This document shows positions 1 to 6,410 of a stretch of 6,693 nucleotides of DNA, piece after piece. Within the stretch, counting starts at the first letter, position 1. Each line of letters opens with the position of its first letter. Made by a program: the position numbers and the translations under genes. The notes beneath the pieces were generated by a model that worked only from the letters and a program-made list of their open reading frames with translations, was not told where the DNA came from and did no database searches. The stretch lies in NCBI GenBank assembly GCA_028714995.1, contig JAQTLI010000160.1, forward strand, positions 1-6,693, read 5' to 3'. This stretch comes from Methylobacter sp. Lineage in GTDB: Bacteria > Pseudomonadota > Gammaproteobacteria > Methylococcales > Methylomonadaceae.

Positions 1-298
1 TGTATTCTATGATTCTTAAACGGCATTCCGGGAAATGATGTAATAAATGCTTGGTTAATGAGCCGCCGCCCAAACCGATAATCAGAGCCTCGTCGTCTAG
101 TGTCGGTTTGAATAACAACCAACTGGTCATTGCCCGCACATAATCCAACTGCAGTTTGTCCGGGTCGGCCAACAGCATGCTGCTCTGCCGGGAAAACGAG
201 CCAAAATGTAACGACCTGACCCCCTCGTGCTCGACGATTTCTAAAATGCCGTCATCATCGTGACTTTGGTGGATAACCCGACCATCATACTTGTACAT
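1..298 (-). CDS. Spermidine synthase-like protein, N-terminal part (runs off left edge)
   Basis: Reverse-strand reading frame of 99 codons, open to the window edge, starting at ATG 298-296. An in-frame stop lies 15 nt upstream of that ATG, with no other start codon between, so the start is well fixed, although no clear Shine-Dalgarno sequence precedes it. The N-terminal half (residues 1-65) resembles the small beta-strand domain of the polyamine aminopropyltransferase family. Residues 72-81 (LIIGLGGGSL) are the glycine-rich loop of a Rossmann methyltransferase-type fold, followed by a helix (TKHLLHHFP) and a strand ending in IIEY, where the family's acidic cofactor-binding residue sits. True spermidine synthases transfer an aminopropyl group from decarboxylated S-adenosylmethionine to putrescine. 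The GLGGGSL form is more typical of the looser 'spermidine synthase-like' proteins, whose substrate is often unknown. The catalytic Asp region is outside the window, so the activity cannot be judged. It is transcribed away from the Hsp70 operon. Confidence 0.8.
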   Translation of the reverse strand, partial: MYKYDGRVIHQSHDDDGILEIVEHEGVRSLHFGSFSRQSSMLLADPDKLQLDYVRAMTSWLLFKPTLDDEALIIGLGGGSLTKHLLHHFPECRLRIIEY

Positions 299-324
299 AA
301 AAGCGGTAAGTTCTTAAAAGTTAA

Positions 325-360
325 GATGACTATTATACCGGAGATTAAACTCTAACTGGT
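325..360 (-). promoter_or_regulatory. Candidate sigma-70 promoter for the spermidine synthase-like gene
   Basis: On the minus strand a perfect TATAAT lies at 337-332. Transcription would begin near 325 and give a leader of about 27 nt before ATG 298. The -35 side is weak: CCAGTT at 359-354 (16-nt spacing) is the best match, and no extended -10 TG is present. The -10 match and its location support the call; no experimental evidence is available. Confidence 0.4.
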
Positions 361-410
361 GTGCGTTGAACTTGTGATTGACGATTCTTTAAGAAACAGG
401 CGGTGAAATG

Positions 411-440
411 TTACTTTTTTTGAGCCAGTTCGCGTAAAAT
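411..440 (+). promoter_or_regulatory. Candidate weak sigma-70 promoter for the Hsp70 operon
   Basis: TTACTT (411-416) and TAAAAT (435-440) are separated by 18 nt, placing a start near 447 and a leader of about 33 nt before ATG 480. Both hexamers are imperfect. The only support is the position between divergent genes and the lack of a better match in 299-479. A heat-shock (sigma-32) type promoter was looked for and not recognised. Confidence 0.25.
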
Positions 441-479
441 CAAACACTGACAGTTCCATTAATAATACCGGGGAATACC

Positions 480-857
480 ATGAAAAAGTTTCTTTTCTTA
501 ACACTTTTGTTGTCGGCAGTAACAGCTTTTGCCGATGATGCAAAAAATGAATGGCAAAACACAACCCTTTCTGATGCCACGATTAAGAAAATTCAGGAGG
601 CCAAATATCAATACAAGAAATGTATTGTCGATGAAATGCAAAAGCCTGTTTATCAGGAACAGGAAAGTCGCCGGGCAACAGAGGAAATCATAAAGCAATG
701 CGAGTCGGTTTTATCCAAGATGCGCGAAGTTTATTTGGCTGAAAATGTGCCGGCGATTATTGCTGACCGTCATTTGAGACAGACACGCATGCAAACCACA
801 CGCAATGCATTGCAGGGCATGATGTTTAACGAAGCTGCTCGTAAATCTGGTCAATAA
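480..857 (+). CDS. Small secreted (periplasmic) helical protein of unknown function
   Basis: 125-residue protein that I do not assign to a named family. Residues 1-18 form a clear Sec signal peptide: MKK, a hydrophobic core (FLFLTLLLSAVTA), and an AFA cleavage motif giving a mature protein starting DDAKNEW. There is no lipobox cysteine, so it should be soluble in the periplasm. The mature part (about 107 residues) is strongly charged and predicted mostly helical, with long stretches rich in K, E, Q and R. It contains exactly two cysteines, at 48 and 74, in neighbouring helical segments, which could pair as a disulfide after export. The start is supported by a CGGGGAA ribosome-binding site at 469-475, about 5 nt before the ATG. 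It is the first gene of the apparent operon, and its stop lies 13 nt before the DUF2760 gene. A periplasmic partner for that membrane protein is possible but is inference. Confidence 0.75.
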   Translation: MKKFLFLTLLLSAVTAFADDAKNEWQNTTLSDATIKKIQEAKYQYKKCIVDEMQKPVYQEQESRRATEEIIKQCESVLSKMREVYLAENVPAIIADRHLRQTRMQTTRNALQGMMFNEAARKSGQ

Positions 858-870
858 AAAGAACAAAAAG

Positions 871-924
871 ATGAATACTATCTATACAATCGATTTGATG
901 AATACTGTCTATACAATTGATTTA
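871..924 (+). repeat. 27-nt tandem duplication spanning the start codon of the DUF2760 gene
   Basis: Units 871-897 and 898-924 match at 24 of 27 positions and encode MNTIYTIDL and MNTVYTIDL. Both units begin with ATG, so the duplication carries its own start codon. All three differences (A/G, C/T, G/A) are transitions; two are synonymous and one changes Ile to Val. Confidence 0.9.
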
Positions 925-1536
925 ACGCTGAAACCCACCACATTCGATTTATGGCATGTTTGTTTGGCAGGCACTGTGGCACTGTTGTTGCTGATCCTGA
1001 TTGTGTTATTGATTAGCCGAGCCATGTGCAAGAAAAAACCGGCCATTCAGCAAGCTGTGCAGATCCCAGAGCCTGTAGTGAAAGTAGTCGAGAAAATCGT
1101 TGAAGTTGAAAAAATCGTTCATGCACCCACACCGGAACCGGTTGTATTAAAGGAGGCAACTCCGGATGCCGCATTGCAATTACTGGGCCTATTGCAAAAA
1201 GAAGCGCGCTTTATCGATTTTATTAAAGAAGATATTACAGCTTACAGTGATGCCGATATTGGTGTTGCTGCCCGTGTCGTTCATGAAGGTTGTAATAAGG
1301 CGGTTAATGAACATTTTAGTTTAGCCCCCATTCGCAGTGAACAGGAAGGCAGCAAAATCACCTTGCCTGATGGCTTTGACGCCAGTGCAGTCCGCTTGAC
1401 CGGCAATATCGTCGGTGCCGCGCCTTTTACCGGCACACTGGTACATAAGGGCTGGCAGGTTACTAACATCAGACTGCCCAAGCTGACCCAAGGGCATAAT
1501 GCAGCCATTATTGCAGCGGCAGAGGTTGAATTATGA
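871..1536 (+). CDS. Single-pass membrane protein with C-terminal DUF2760 domain
   Basis: 221 residues. After a polar N-terminus (1-28), residues about 29-51 form one strongly hydrophobic transmembrane helix (LAGTVALLLLILIVLLI), followed directly by SRAMCKKK. By the positive-inside rule the C-terminus is cytoplasmic and the N-terminus periplasmic. Residues about 59-97 are a Pro/Val/Glu/Lys linker with the repeated element VEKIV (74-78 and 80-84 region). Residues about 98-221 match my recollection of the DUF2760 family, with LLGLLQKEARFIDFIKEDI, a segment around GVAARVVHEGC, and a beta-rich end (GTLVHKGWQV, then IRLPKL). The function of DUF2760 is not known. I recall it being found beside Hsp70-family genes, as here. 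The first nine codons are tandemly duplicated, so ATG 898 is an alternative start; neither has a strong Shine-Dalgarno sequence. The stop overlaps the next start (ATGA), indicating translational coupling to the Hsp70 gene. Confidence 0.82.
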   Translation: MNTIYTIDLMNTVYTIDLTLKPTTFDLWHVCLAGTVALLLLILIVLLISRAMCKKKPAIQQAVQIPEPVVKVVEKIVEVEKIVHAPTPEPVVLKEATPDAALQLLGLLQKEARFIDFIKEDITAYSDADIGVAARVVHEGCNKAVNEHFSLAPIRSEQEGSKITLPDGFDASAVRLTGNIVGAAPFTGTLVHKGWQVTNIRLPKLTQGHNAAIIAAAEVEL

Positions 1537-3440
1537 GTGAGCAATTCATTCATGAACAACCGGAGGCGACGAAATCAAATGTTGTTCAGGGCGCAAGCAA
1601 TGAACAGAAGCGATTTTCAGTCGGTATCGACCTGGGCACGACGCATTGCGTTCTGTCCTATGCCGATCTCAGCAAAATCGACGATGAGGAATTTACTCAG
1701 CAAGTGATGGCGATACCGCAACTGACTTCGCCCGGTGCGGTTGAAGACAAAGCGCAATTGCCGTCATTTCTCTATCAGGCTCACCCGGCAGAACTGGCAG
1801 AAGGTTCTACTTCTTTGCCGTGGACTGCAAAACCGGAGTATCTGGTCGGCGAAATTGCTCGCAATCTGGGCAGCAAAACGCCGATACGGTTGGTGGCTAG
1901 TGCTAAAAGCTGGTTATGCCATGCCGGGGTGGATTGCAAGTCACCGATACTGCCTGCCGAGGCTCCAGACGAAGTGGAGCGCGTTTCGCCATTTCAGGCA
2001 ACGACCGCTTATCTGCAACATCTGCGTGACGCCTGGCAAAACCAGCATCCGGATGCTCCGTTGGAGCGGCAGGACGTCGTCATTACCGTGCCGGCGTCAT
2101 TTGATCCGGCAGCACGGGAACTGACCGTTGAAGCGGCTCGCGCCGTCGGGCTTGGGCAGGCCATTCTTTTGGAAGAGCCTCAGGCCGCGTTATACAGCTG
2201 GATAGAAAAAAGCCAGGGCGATTGGCGTAAACACGTCGAGGTGGGCGACATTATTCTGGTGATTGATGTCGGCGGCGGGACCACTGACTTATCATTGATT
2301 GCGGTTACCGAAAAAGACGGTAATCTCGAACTCACCCGCGTTGCTGTCGGCGATCATATTTTGCTGGGCGGCGACAATATGGATCTGGCATTGGCTTACA
2401 CTGTCAAAGCCAAGCTGGAAAAAGAGGGCAAACGGCTGGAGCCTTGGCAGATTCAGGCTTTGACTCATAGTTGCCGTGATGCCAAGGAAAAAATATTCAA
2501 CAATTCTGAGGTTGATAATATTCCCTTGGTGGTCCCAAACCGCGGTTCTTCCTTAATTGGCGGCGCTTTGCGTACTGAATTAACCCGTGATGAAGTCAAC
2601 AGGGTGTTGGTTGAAGGTTTTTTGCCTAAAGTACCTGCTAGTGACAAACCGATAAGCCGCCCTCGTACCGGTTTACGAACCGCTGGTTTGCCTTATGCTC
2701 AGGATGCAGGTATTACCCGTCATCTGGCGGCATTTTTGGCCAAACAGCAAAGCGCTACGGATGAACTTAAAGATATCAATCTGCCGGAACACGCGACCTT
2801 CTTGCATCCCACTGCCGTCCTGTTTAATGGTGGCGTGTTAAAAGCCAATGCGTTGGCTGACCGTTTGATGGATGTTTTAAATTCATGGCTGAAAGCCGAG
2901 CAGGCTCCCGAAGCCAGGCTGCTGGCGGGTGCTGATCTTGATCTGGCGGTTGCCCGGGGCGCTGCTTACTATGGTTTCGTGCGCAAAGGGAAAGGCGTGC
3001 GCATTAAGGGCGGCACAGCGGCCTCTTATTATGTCGGGATAGAAAGCTCGATGCCCGCAGTGCCTGGCATGGCGCCGGAAATTCAGGCCTTGTGTATTGC
3101 CCCGTTTGGCATGGAAGAAGGCACACAGCAGGAATTGCCGGATGATGAATTCGGTCTGGTTATCGGTGAACCGGTACGTTTTCGCTTTTTCGCGTCCAAT
3201 ATCCGGCGCGAGGATAAAGTCGGCACCCGTCTGGACTACTGGACCGACCAGGAACTCGATGAACTGGACGAAATTGAGATTACCTTATCGGAAGAAGGTC
3301 GTAAGCCCGGTGAAGTCGTGCCTGTGCATCTGTGTGCAGCCGTAACCGAAGTCGGTACGCTCGAACTGCAAGCTGTTTCCCAAAAGGATAACGGTCGCTG
3401 GAAGATCGAGTTTGATGTTCGGGCAGGGGATGAGCAGTAA
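1533..3440 (+). CDS. Hsp70-family ATPase (DnaK-like, lidless)
   Basis: 635 residues. The actin-fold ATPase domain occupies about 28-490. Phosphate-1 loop GIDLGTTHC is at 31-39, with Asp33 matching DnaK Asp8. Lys125 in ASAKSWL is the likely match to DnaK Lys70. VITVPASFD is at 183-191, and EEPQAAL at 214-220 has Glu215 matching Glu171. Phosphate-2 loop DVGGGTTD is at 245-252, with Asp245 and Thr250 matching Asp194 and Thr199. The adenosine-side segments are VLFNGGV (429-435) and LAVARGAAYYGF (471-482). The catalytic set is therefore complete and ATP hydrolysis is expected. Residues about 491-635 are beta-rich and could be a diverged substrate-binding beta domain; the protein ends there, without DnaK's helical lid or a C-terminal EEVD-like tail. 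The polar N-terminal extension (1-27) is unusual for Hsp70. It has no signal or membrane segment and is cytoplasmic. The start overlaps the DUF2760 stop by 4 nt, with AGAGG at 1521-1525 as ribosome-binding site. It is not housekeeping DnaK; the clients are unknown. Confidence 0.93.
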   Translation: MSEQFIHEQPEATKSNVVQGASNEQKRFSVGIDLGTTHCVLSYADLSKIDDEEFTQQVMAIPQLTSPGAVEDKAQLPSFLYQAHPAELAEGSTSLPWTAKPEYLVGEIARNLGSKTPIRLVASAKSWLCHAGVDCKSPILPAEAPDEVERVSPFQATTAYLQHLRDAWQNQHPDAPLERQDVVITVPASFDPAARELTVEAARAVGLGQAILLEEPQAALYSWIEKSQGDWRKHVEVGDIILVIDVGGGTTDLSLIAVTEKDGNLELTRVAVGDHILLGGDNMDLALAYTVKAKLEKEGKRLEPWQIQALTHSCRDAKEKIFNNSEVDNIPLVVPNRGSSLIGGALRTELTRDEVNRVLVEGFLPKVPASDKPISRPRTGLRTAGLPYAQDAGITRHLAAFLAKQQSATDELKDINLPEHATFLHPTAVLFNGGVLKANALADRLMDVLNSWLKAEQAPEARLLAGADLDLAVARGAAYYGFVRKGKGVRIKGGTAASYYVGIESSMPAVPGMAPEIQALCIAPFGMEEGTQQELPDDEFGLVIGEPVRFRFFASNIRREDKVGTRLDYWTDQELDELDEIEITLSEEGRKPGEVVPVHLCAAVTEVGTLELQAVSQKDNGRWKIEFDVRAGDEQ

Positions 3441-3544
3441 ATGTTAGGGTGGGCAGGTGCTTCTGCCCACCTGAATAAGCTGATAACCTTCGTTTACTTC
3501 GTATCCTACGCGGTGCAATAAATCACAAACAATAAAATATCATC
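3441..3544. other. Intergenic spacer with a palindromic repeat between the two Hsp70 genes
   Basis: This 104-nt gap is the only sizeable break within the operon. Its left part is a GC-rich hairpin described separately. The right part (about 3480-3523) runs through a CCTACGCGGTGCAATAA segment that resembles pieces of short interspersed repeats, and the last 25 nt are A/T-rich, leading to the GTG start. No convincing promoter or coding sequence is seen. Confidence 0.5.
3448..3471. repeat. Perfect 9-bp inverted repeat, REP-like hairpin
   Basis: GGTGGGCAG (3448-3456) and CTGCCCACC (3463-3471) are exact inverted copies around the 6-nt loop GTGCTT. A G-T wobble (3447/3472) could add one pair. The stem begins 7 nt after the first Hsp70 stop codon. 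No T-run follows, so it is not a standard intrinsic terminator. A TAGGGTGGGCA-type sequence in an intergenic gap is the style of dispersed palindromic repeats common in many proteobacteria. A role in 3' mRNA stability or in lowering downstream expression is possible but unproven. Confidence 0.75.
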
Positions 3545-6406
3545 GTGCAAAAGAATTCTCCACGTTATCTAGTCGGCATAGACTTGGGCACAACACATAC
3601 AGTTGTCGCCTATGCCCAAGCCGATAATAAAAAACAGGAAATACAAATCTTCCTGATCGAGCAGCTGATTGCTCCCGGTCAGGTTGCCGCAAGGCCGCTG
3701 TTGCCCTCTGTGCGTTATCATCCTGCGACCGGAGAGTTATCAGAAGCTGATATCATTTTTTCACCAGCTGGTGAAACCGCCGTCATTGGTGAAGCCGCCC
3801 GCATGTTGGGCGCTAAAACCAAGGGGCGGTTCGTTACCAGTGCCAAGAGCTGGCTGTCGCATCCTTCGGTTGACCATAGTGCTGAAATTCTGCCGTGGGG
3901 TAGTAGCGATGATGTCAGCAAGGTTTCGCCTATAGCCGCCAGCGCCAGTTATCTGTCTCATATCCGCACGGTCTGGGGGCATAGGTTTCCTGATGCACCG
4001 TTGGAAAAACAGGATATTGTGATTACCGTGCCCGCCTCGTTTGATGAGGCTTCGCGATCGCTGACACTGGAGGCAGCAAGGCTTGCAGGGCTGCATAACG
4101 TCCGGCTGCTGGAAGAACCACAGGCTGTGTGTTACGACTGGTTAAGGCGCAATACCGACAATATCAAACAGGCGCTGGCCAATGTGCATTTACTGCTGGT
4201 TTGTGATGTCGGAGGCGGCACCACCGATTTAACGCTGATTAAAGTGGAGCAGGGCGAGCACGAGCCAAAATTGACACGCATCGGTGTCGGCGATCATTTA
4301 ATGCTGGGTGGCGATAATATCGATCTGGCGCTGGCACATCTGGTAGAAAGCCGCCTTGGTAACGGTGAAAAACGCCTGTCAGCCGCGAATTTGTCGCAAC
4401 TGATTGAGCAATGCCGGATTGCCAAAGAACGCTTACTGGCTGAAGATGCGCCGGAACAAGTCAGCGTCACCCTGCTGGGTGGCGGCTCCAAACTGATCGG
4501 CAGCACCCGCTCTGTTTCGCTTTCTAAGGACGAAGTCAGAAAAGTTGCGCTTGATGGTTTTTTCCCCTTGTCAGGACTTGATGATTTGCCTGACAGAAAA
4601 CGCAGTGGCGTGGTTGAGTTTGGCTTGCCGTATGCAGCAGAACCTGCGATCAGCAAGCATATCGCCGCGTTTTTAAAGCTGCACAGTGCCGCATCCGGTG
4701 AGGCCTTCGCCGCGCCTGCTCCCGGCAGGCCTGCGGCATACACACCATCCATAGCGATCGCCGCGCCTGCTCCCGGCAGGCTTGCGACATACACACCATC
4801 CATGGCGATAAAGGGGGAGGGCTCAGTGCCTGATGCGCTGCTGCTTAACGGCGGCGTATTCCGCAGTCAGCAGATTACCCAGAGAACCATCGATTTAATC
4901 CATTCCTGGCGTTCCAATCCGCCGGTATTGCTTGAGAATAATCATCCGGAACTTGCCGTCGCTTTCGGTGCGGTCAGCTATGCTCTCGCTCGACGCGACA
5001 AGAAACTCAAGATCGGCGGCGGCTCGGCACGCAGTTATTTCCTGCTGGTCGAAACCGGCGATTCTGGCAAACAGCAAGGCATCTGCATCTTGCCCAAAGG
5101 CAGTGAGGAAGGCGATGAAGTCATCTTGAAAGACCGGCGTTTTGCCCTGCGTTTAGGCATGCCGGTGAGGTTTCATCTGGTTTCATTGTCCGGTGATAGC
5201 GAATTCAAGCCGGGCGATGTGACTGAAATTACCGATTTGTTTCATTCTTTACCGCCGCTGGTTGTGGCATTTGAAGGTGATGACAGCAAGCCGAATGCCG
5301 AAGTTATCGTCGAGCTGGCGGCAACCCAGACCGAAGTCGGCACTCTTAAAATTCAATGCGTCTCGATTGAGGACAGCAATCAGCGCTGGGATGTTGAATT
5401 TCAAATCAGGAAGAAAGCTGCAGCTGGCCTGCAAACCGATTCCGCCTTGCCCGGCAACTTTAACAAAATTGTCGAACAGATACAGGCCGTCTTTGGTTCC
5501 AAATCCAAGCAGGTTGATCCTAAAGCGGTTAAAAATCTGCGCGCCGATCTTGAAAAGCTCACCGGTGTTGCGCGTACTGAATGGGAAACACCATTGCTGA
5601 GAGCCATGTTTGCCACACTGCTAGAAGGAGCGAAATACCGTCGTCGGTCAGAGAATCACGAAAGAGTCTGGCTGAGTCTGACCGGCTTCTGTTTGCGCCC
5701 CGGTTTTGGTTATCCGCTGGATGACTGGCGCGTCGATCAGCTTTGGAAAAGCTATCCGCAAAACATACAGTTTGTTAATGAAACCCAAAACTGGACGGAA
5801 TGGTGGACGCTGTGGCGGCGGATTGCGGGCGGTCTGAGCGTGACTGCTCAGGAACAGATTTTTGCCGACATTGCAAAATTCCTAAACCCGGCGGCCGCAA
5901 GACAGCCTGGGGTTGCGAAACAGATAAAAACCCGCGGTTACGATGACATGGTGCGGTTGGCGGCAGTATTGGAACGGTTGCCCGTTGATAAGAAAATCCA
6001 ACTGGGCGAATGGCTGTTGAACCGCCTGCAAAAATCCAGCGAACCCACTCAAACATGGTGGGCAGTTGGACGTATCGGAGCGCGTATGCCTTTTCATGGC
6101 AGCAGCCATAATGTCATTCCTGCCGAAATCGTCTGTCTGTGGCTAAAACAGATTTTGGCGGTAGACTGGAAGAAAACACCACAGGCCGGATTTGCTGCTA
6201 CACTCATTTCCCGTATGAGCGGCGACAGGGCTCGGGATATTGATGAAAGCATGCGCCGGCAAATCATCGAAAAACTTAAGCTCAGCAAAGCCCCAGCATC
6301 CTGGATAGAAATGGTCGAGCAGCTTAAAGAACTGGACGAAAAAGAAGAAAAACAGATCTTTGGTGAGGCATTGCCGCCGGGATTAAAATTAATTAATCAA
6401 GATTAG
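3545..6406 (+). CDS. Large Hsp70-family protein with C-terminal DUF3731-like region
   Basis: 953 residues. Residues 8-625 are a full-length paralogue of the upstream Hsp70. GIDLGTTHT is at 11-19 (Asp13) and Lys101 lies in SAKSWL. VITVPASFD is at 159-167 and EEPQAV at 190-195 (Glu191). DVGGGTTD is at 221-228, LLLNGGV at 432-438, and a beta-rich region spans about 490-625. The catalytic residues are intact, so ATPase activity is expected. Residues about 640-950 are an added helical region rich in Trp and Arg (clusters near 748-763 and 836-847) that I match to DUF3731, a family known as the C-terminus of a class of Hsp70-like proteins. It takes the place where DnaK has its lid. Residues 388-422 are a repeat-derived insert in a loop. 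GTG 3545 is the only reasonable start: a stop lies 12 nt upstream in frame, ATG codons come only much later, and the phosphate-1 loop begins at residue 11. No Shine-Dalgarno sequence is visible. Expected to be cytoplasmic; the clients are unknown. Confidence 0.92.
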   Translation: MQKNSPRYLVGIDLGTTHTVVAYAQADNKKQEIQIFLIEQLIAPGQVAARPLLPSVRYHPATGELSEADIIFSPAGETAVIGEAARMLGAKTKGRFVTSAKSWLSHPSVDHSAEILPWGSSDDVSKVSPIAASASYLSHIRTVWGHRFPDAPLEKQDIVITVPASFDEASRSLTLEAARLAGLHNVRLLEEPQAVCYDWLRRNTDNIKQALANVHLLLVCDVGGGTTDLTLIKVEQGEHEPKLTRIGVGDHLMLGGDNIDLALAHLVESRLGNGEKRLSAANLSQLIEQCRIAKERLLAEDAPEQVSVTLLGGGSKLIGSTRSVSLSKDEVRKVALDGFFPLSGLDDLPDRKRSGVVEFGLPYAAEPAISKHIAAFLKLHSAASGEAFAAPAPGRPAAYTPSIAIAAPAPGRLATYTPSMAIKGEGSVPDALLLNGGVFRSQQITQRTIDLIHSWRSNPPVLLENNHPELAVAFGAVSYALARRDKKLKIGGGSARSYFLLVETGDSGKQQGICILPKGSEEGDEVILKDRRFALRLGMPVRFHLVSLSGDSEFKPGDVTEITDLFHSLPPLVVAFEGDDSKPNAEVIVELAATQTEVGTLKIQCVSIEDSNQRWDVEFQIRKKAAAGLQTDSALPGNFNKIVEQIQAVFGSKSKQVDPKAVKNLRADLEKLTGVARTEWETPLLRAMFATLLEGAKYRRRSENHERVWLSLTGFCLRPGFGYPLDDWRVDQLWKSYPQNIQFVNETQNWTEWWTLWRRIAGGLSVTAQEQIFADIAKFLNPAAARQPGVAKQIKTRGYDDMVRLAAVLERLPVDKKIQLGEWLLNRLQKSSEPTQTWWAVGRIGARMPFHGSSHNVIPAEIVCLWLKQILAVDWKKTPQAGFAATLISRMSGDRARDIDESMRRQIIEKLKLSKAPASWIEMVEQLKELDEKEEKQIFGEALPPGLKLINQD
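4707..4808. repeat. 51-nt tandem repeat (two units) inserted in frame in the second Hsp70 gene
   Basis: Units 4707-4757 and 4758-4808 match at 48 of 51 positions. Each contains the small palindrome GCCTGC-tcccg-GCAGGC (6-bp arms; the last base pair holds in both units). The unit is exactly 17 codons and reads AAPAPGRPAAYTPSIAI, then AAPAPGRLATYTPSMAI. The paralogous Hsp70 has a short unrelated loop at the same place (its residues about 407-420), which marks this as an insertion. The Pro/Ala-rich composition differs from the rest of the protein. Because the unit is a multiple of three, expansion or contraction keeps the frame. Confidence 0.9.
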
Positions 6407-6410
6407 AATA

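Noticed and set aside
352..564. Antisense open frame across the operon leader
   Set aside because: It overlaps the signal-peptide coding region and the divergent promoter region and encodes no recognisable protein.
1533..3440. Housekeeping DnaK
   Set aside because: The neighbours are not grpE or dnaJ, the insertions in the ATPase domain are large, the GTTH loop is atypical, and the helical lid is missing.
3448..3471. Hairpin as a rho-independent terminator after the first Hsp70 gene
   Set aside because: The stem is strong but is followed by CTGAATAAGC rather than a T-run, and the next gene in the same direction is clearly related.
4754..4761. GCGATCGC octamer resembling the cyanobacterial HIP1 palindrome (also at 4054-4061)
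   Set aside because: Only two copies in 6.7 kb, one created by the repeat junction; too few to indicate HIP1 enrichment or a cyanobacterial host.
4294..4803. Antisense open frame of 169 codons
   Set aside because: It lies wholly opposite the second Hsp70 gene, owes its start to the 51-nt repeat, and has the composition of a shadow frame.
4707..4808. CRISPR-like array
   Set aside because: Only two directly abutting units with no spacers, and they are translated in frame within a well-conserved gene.
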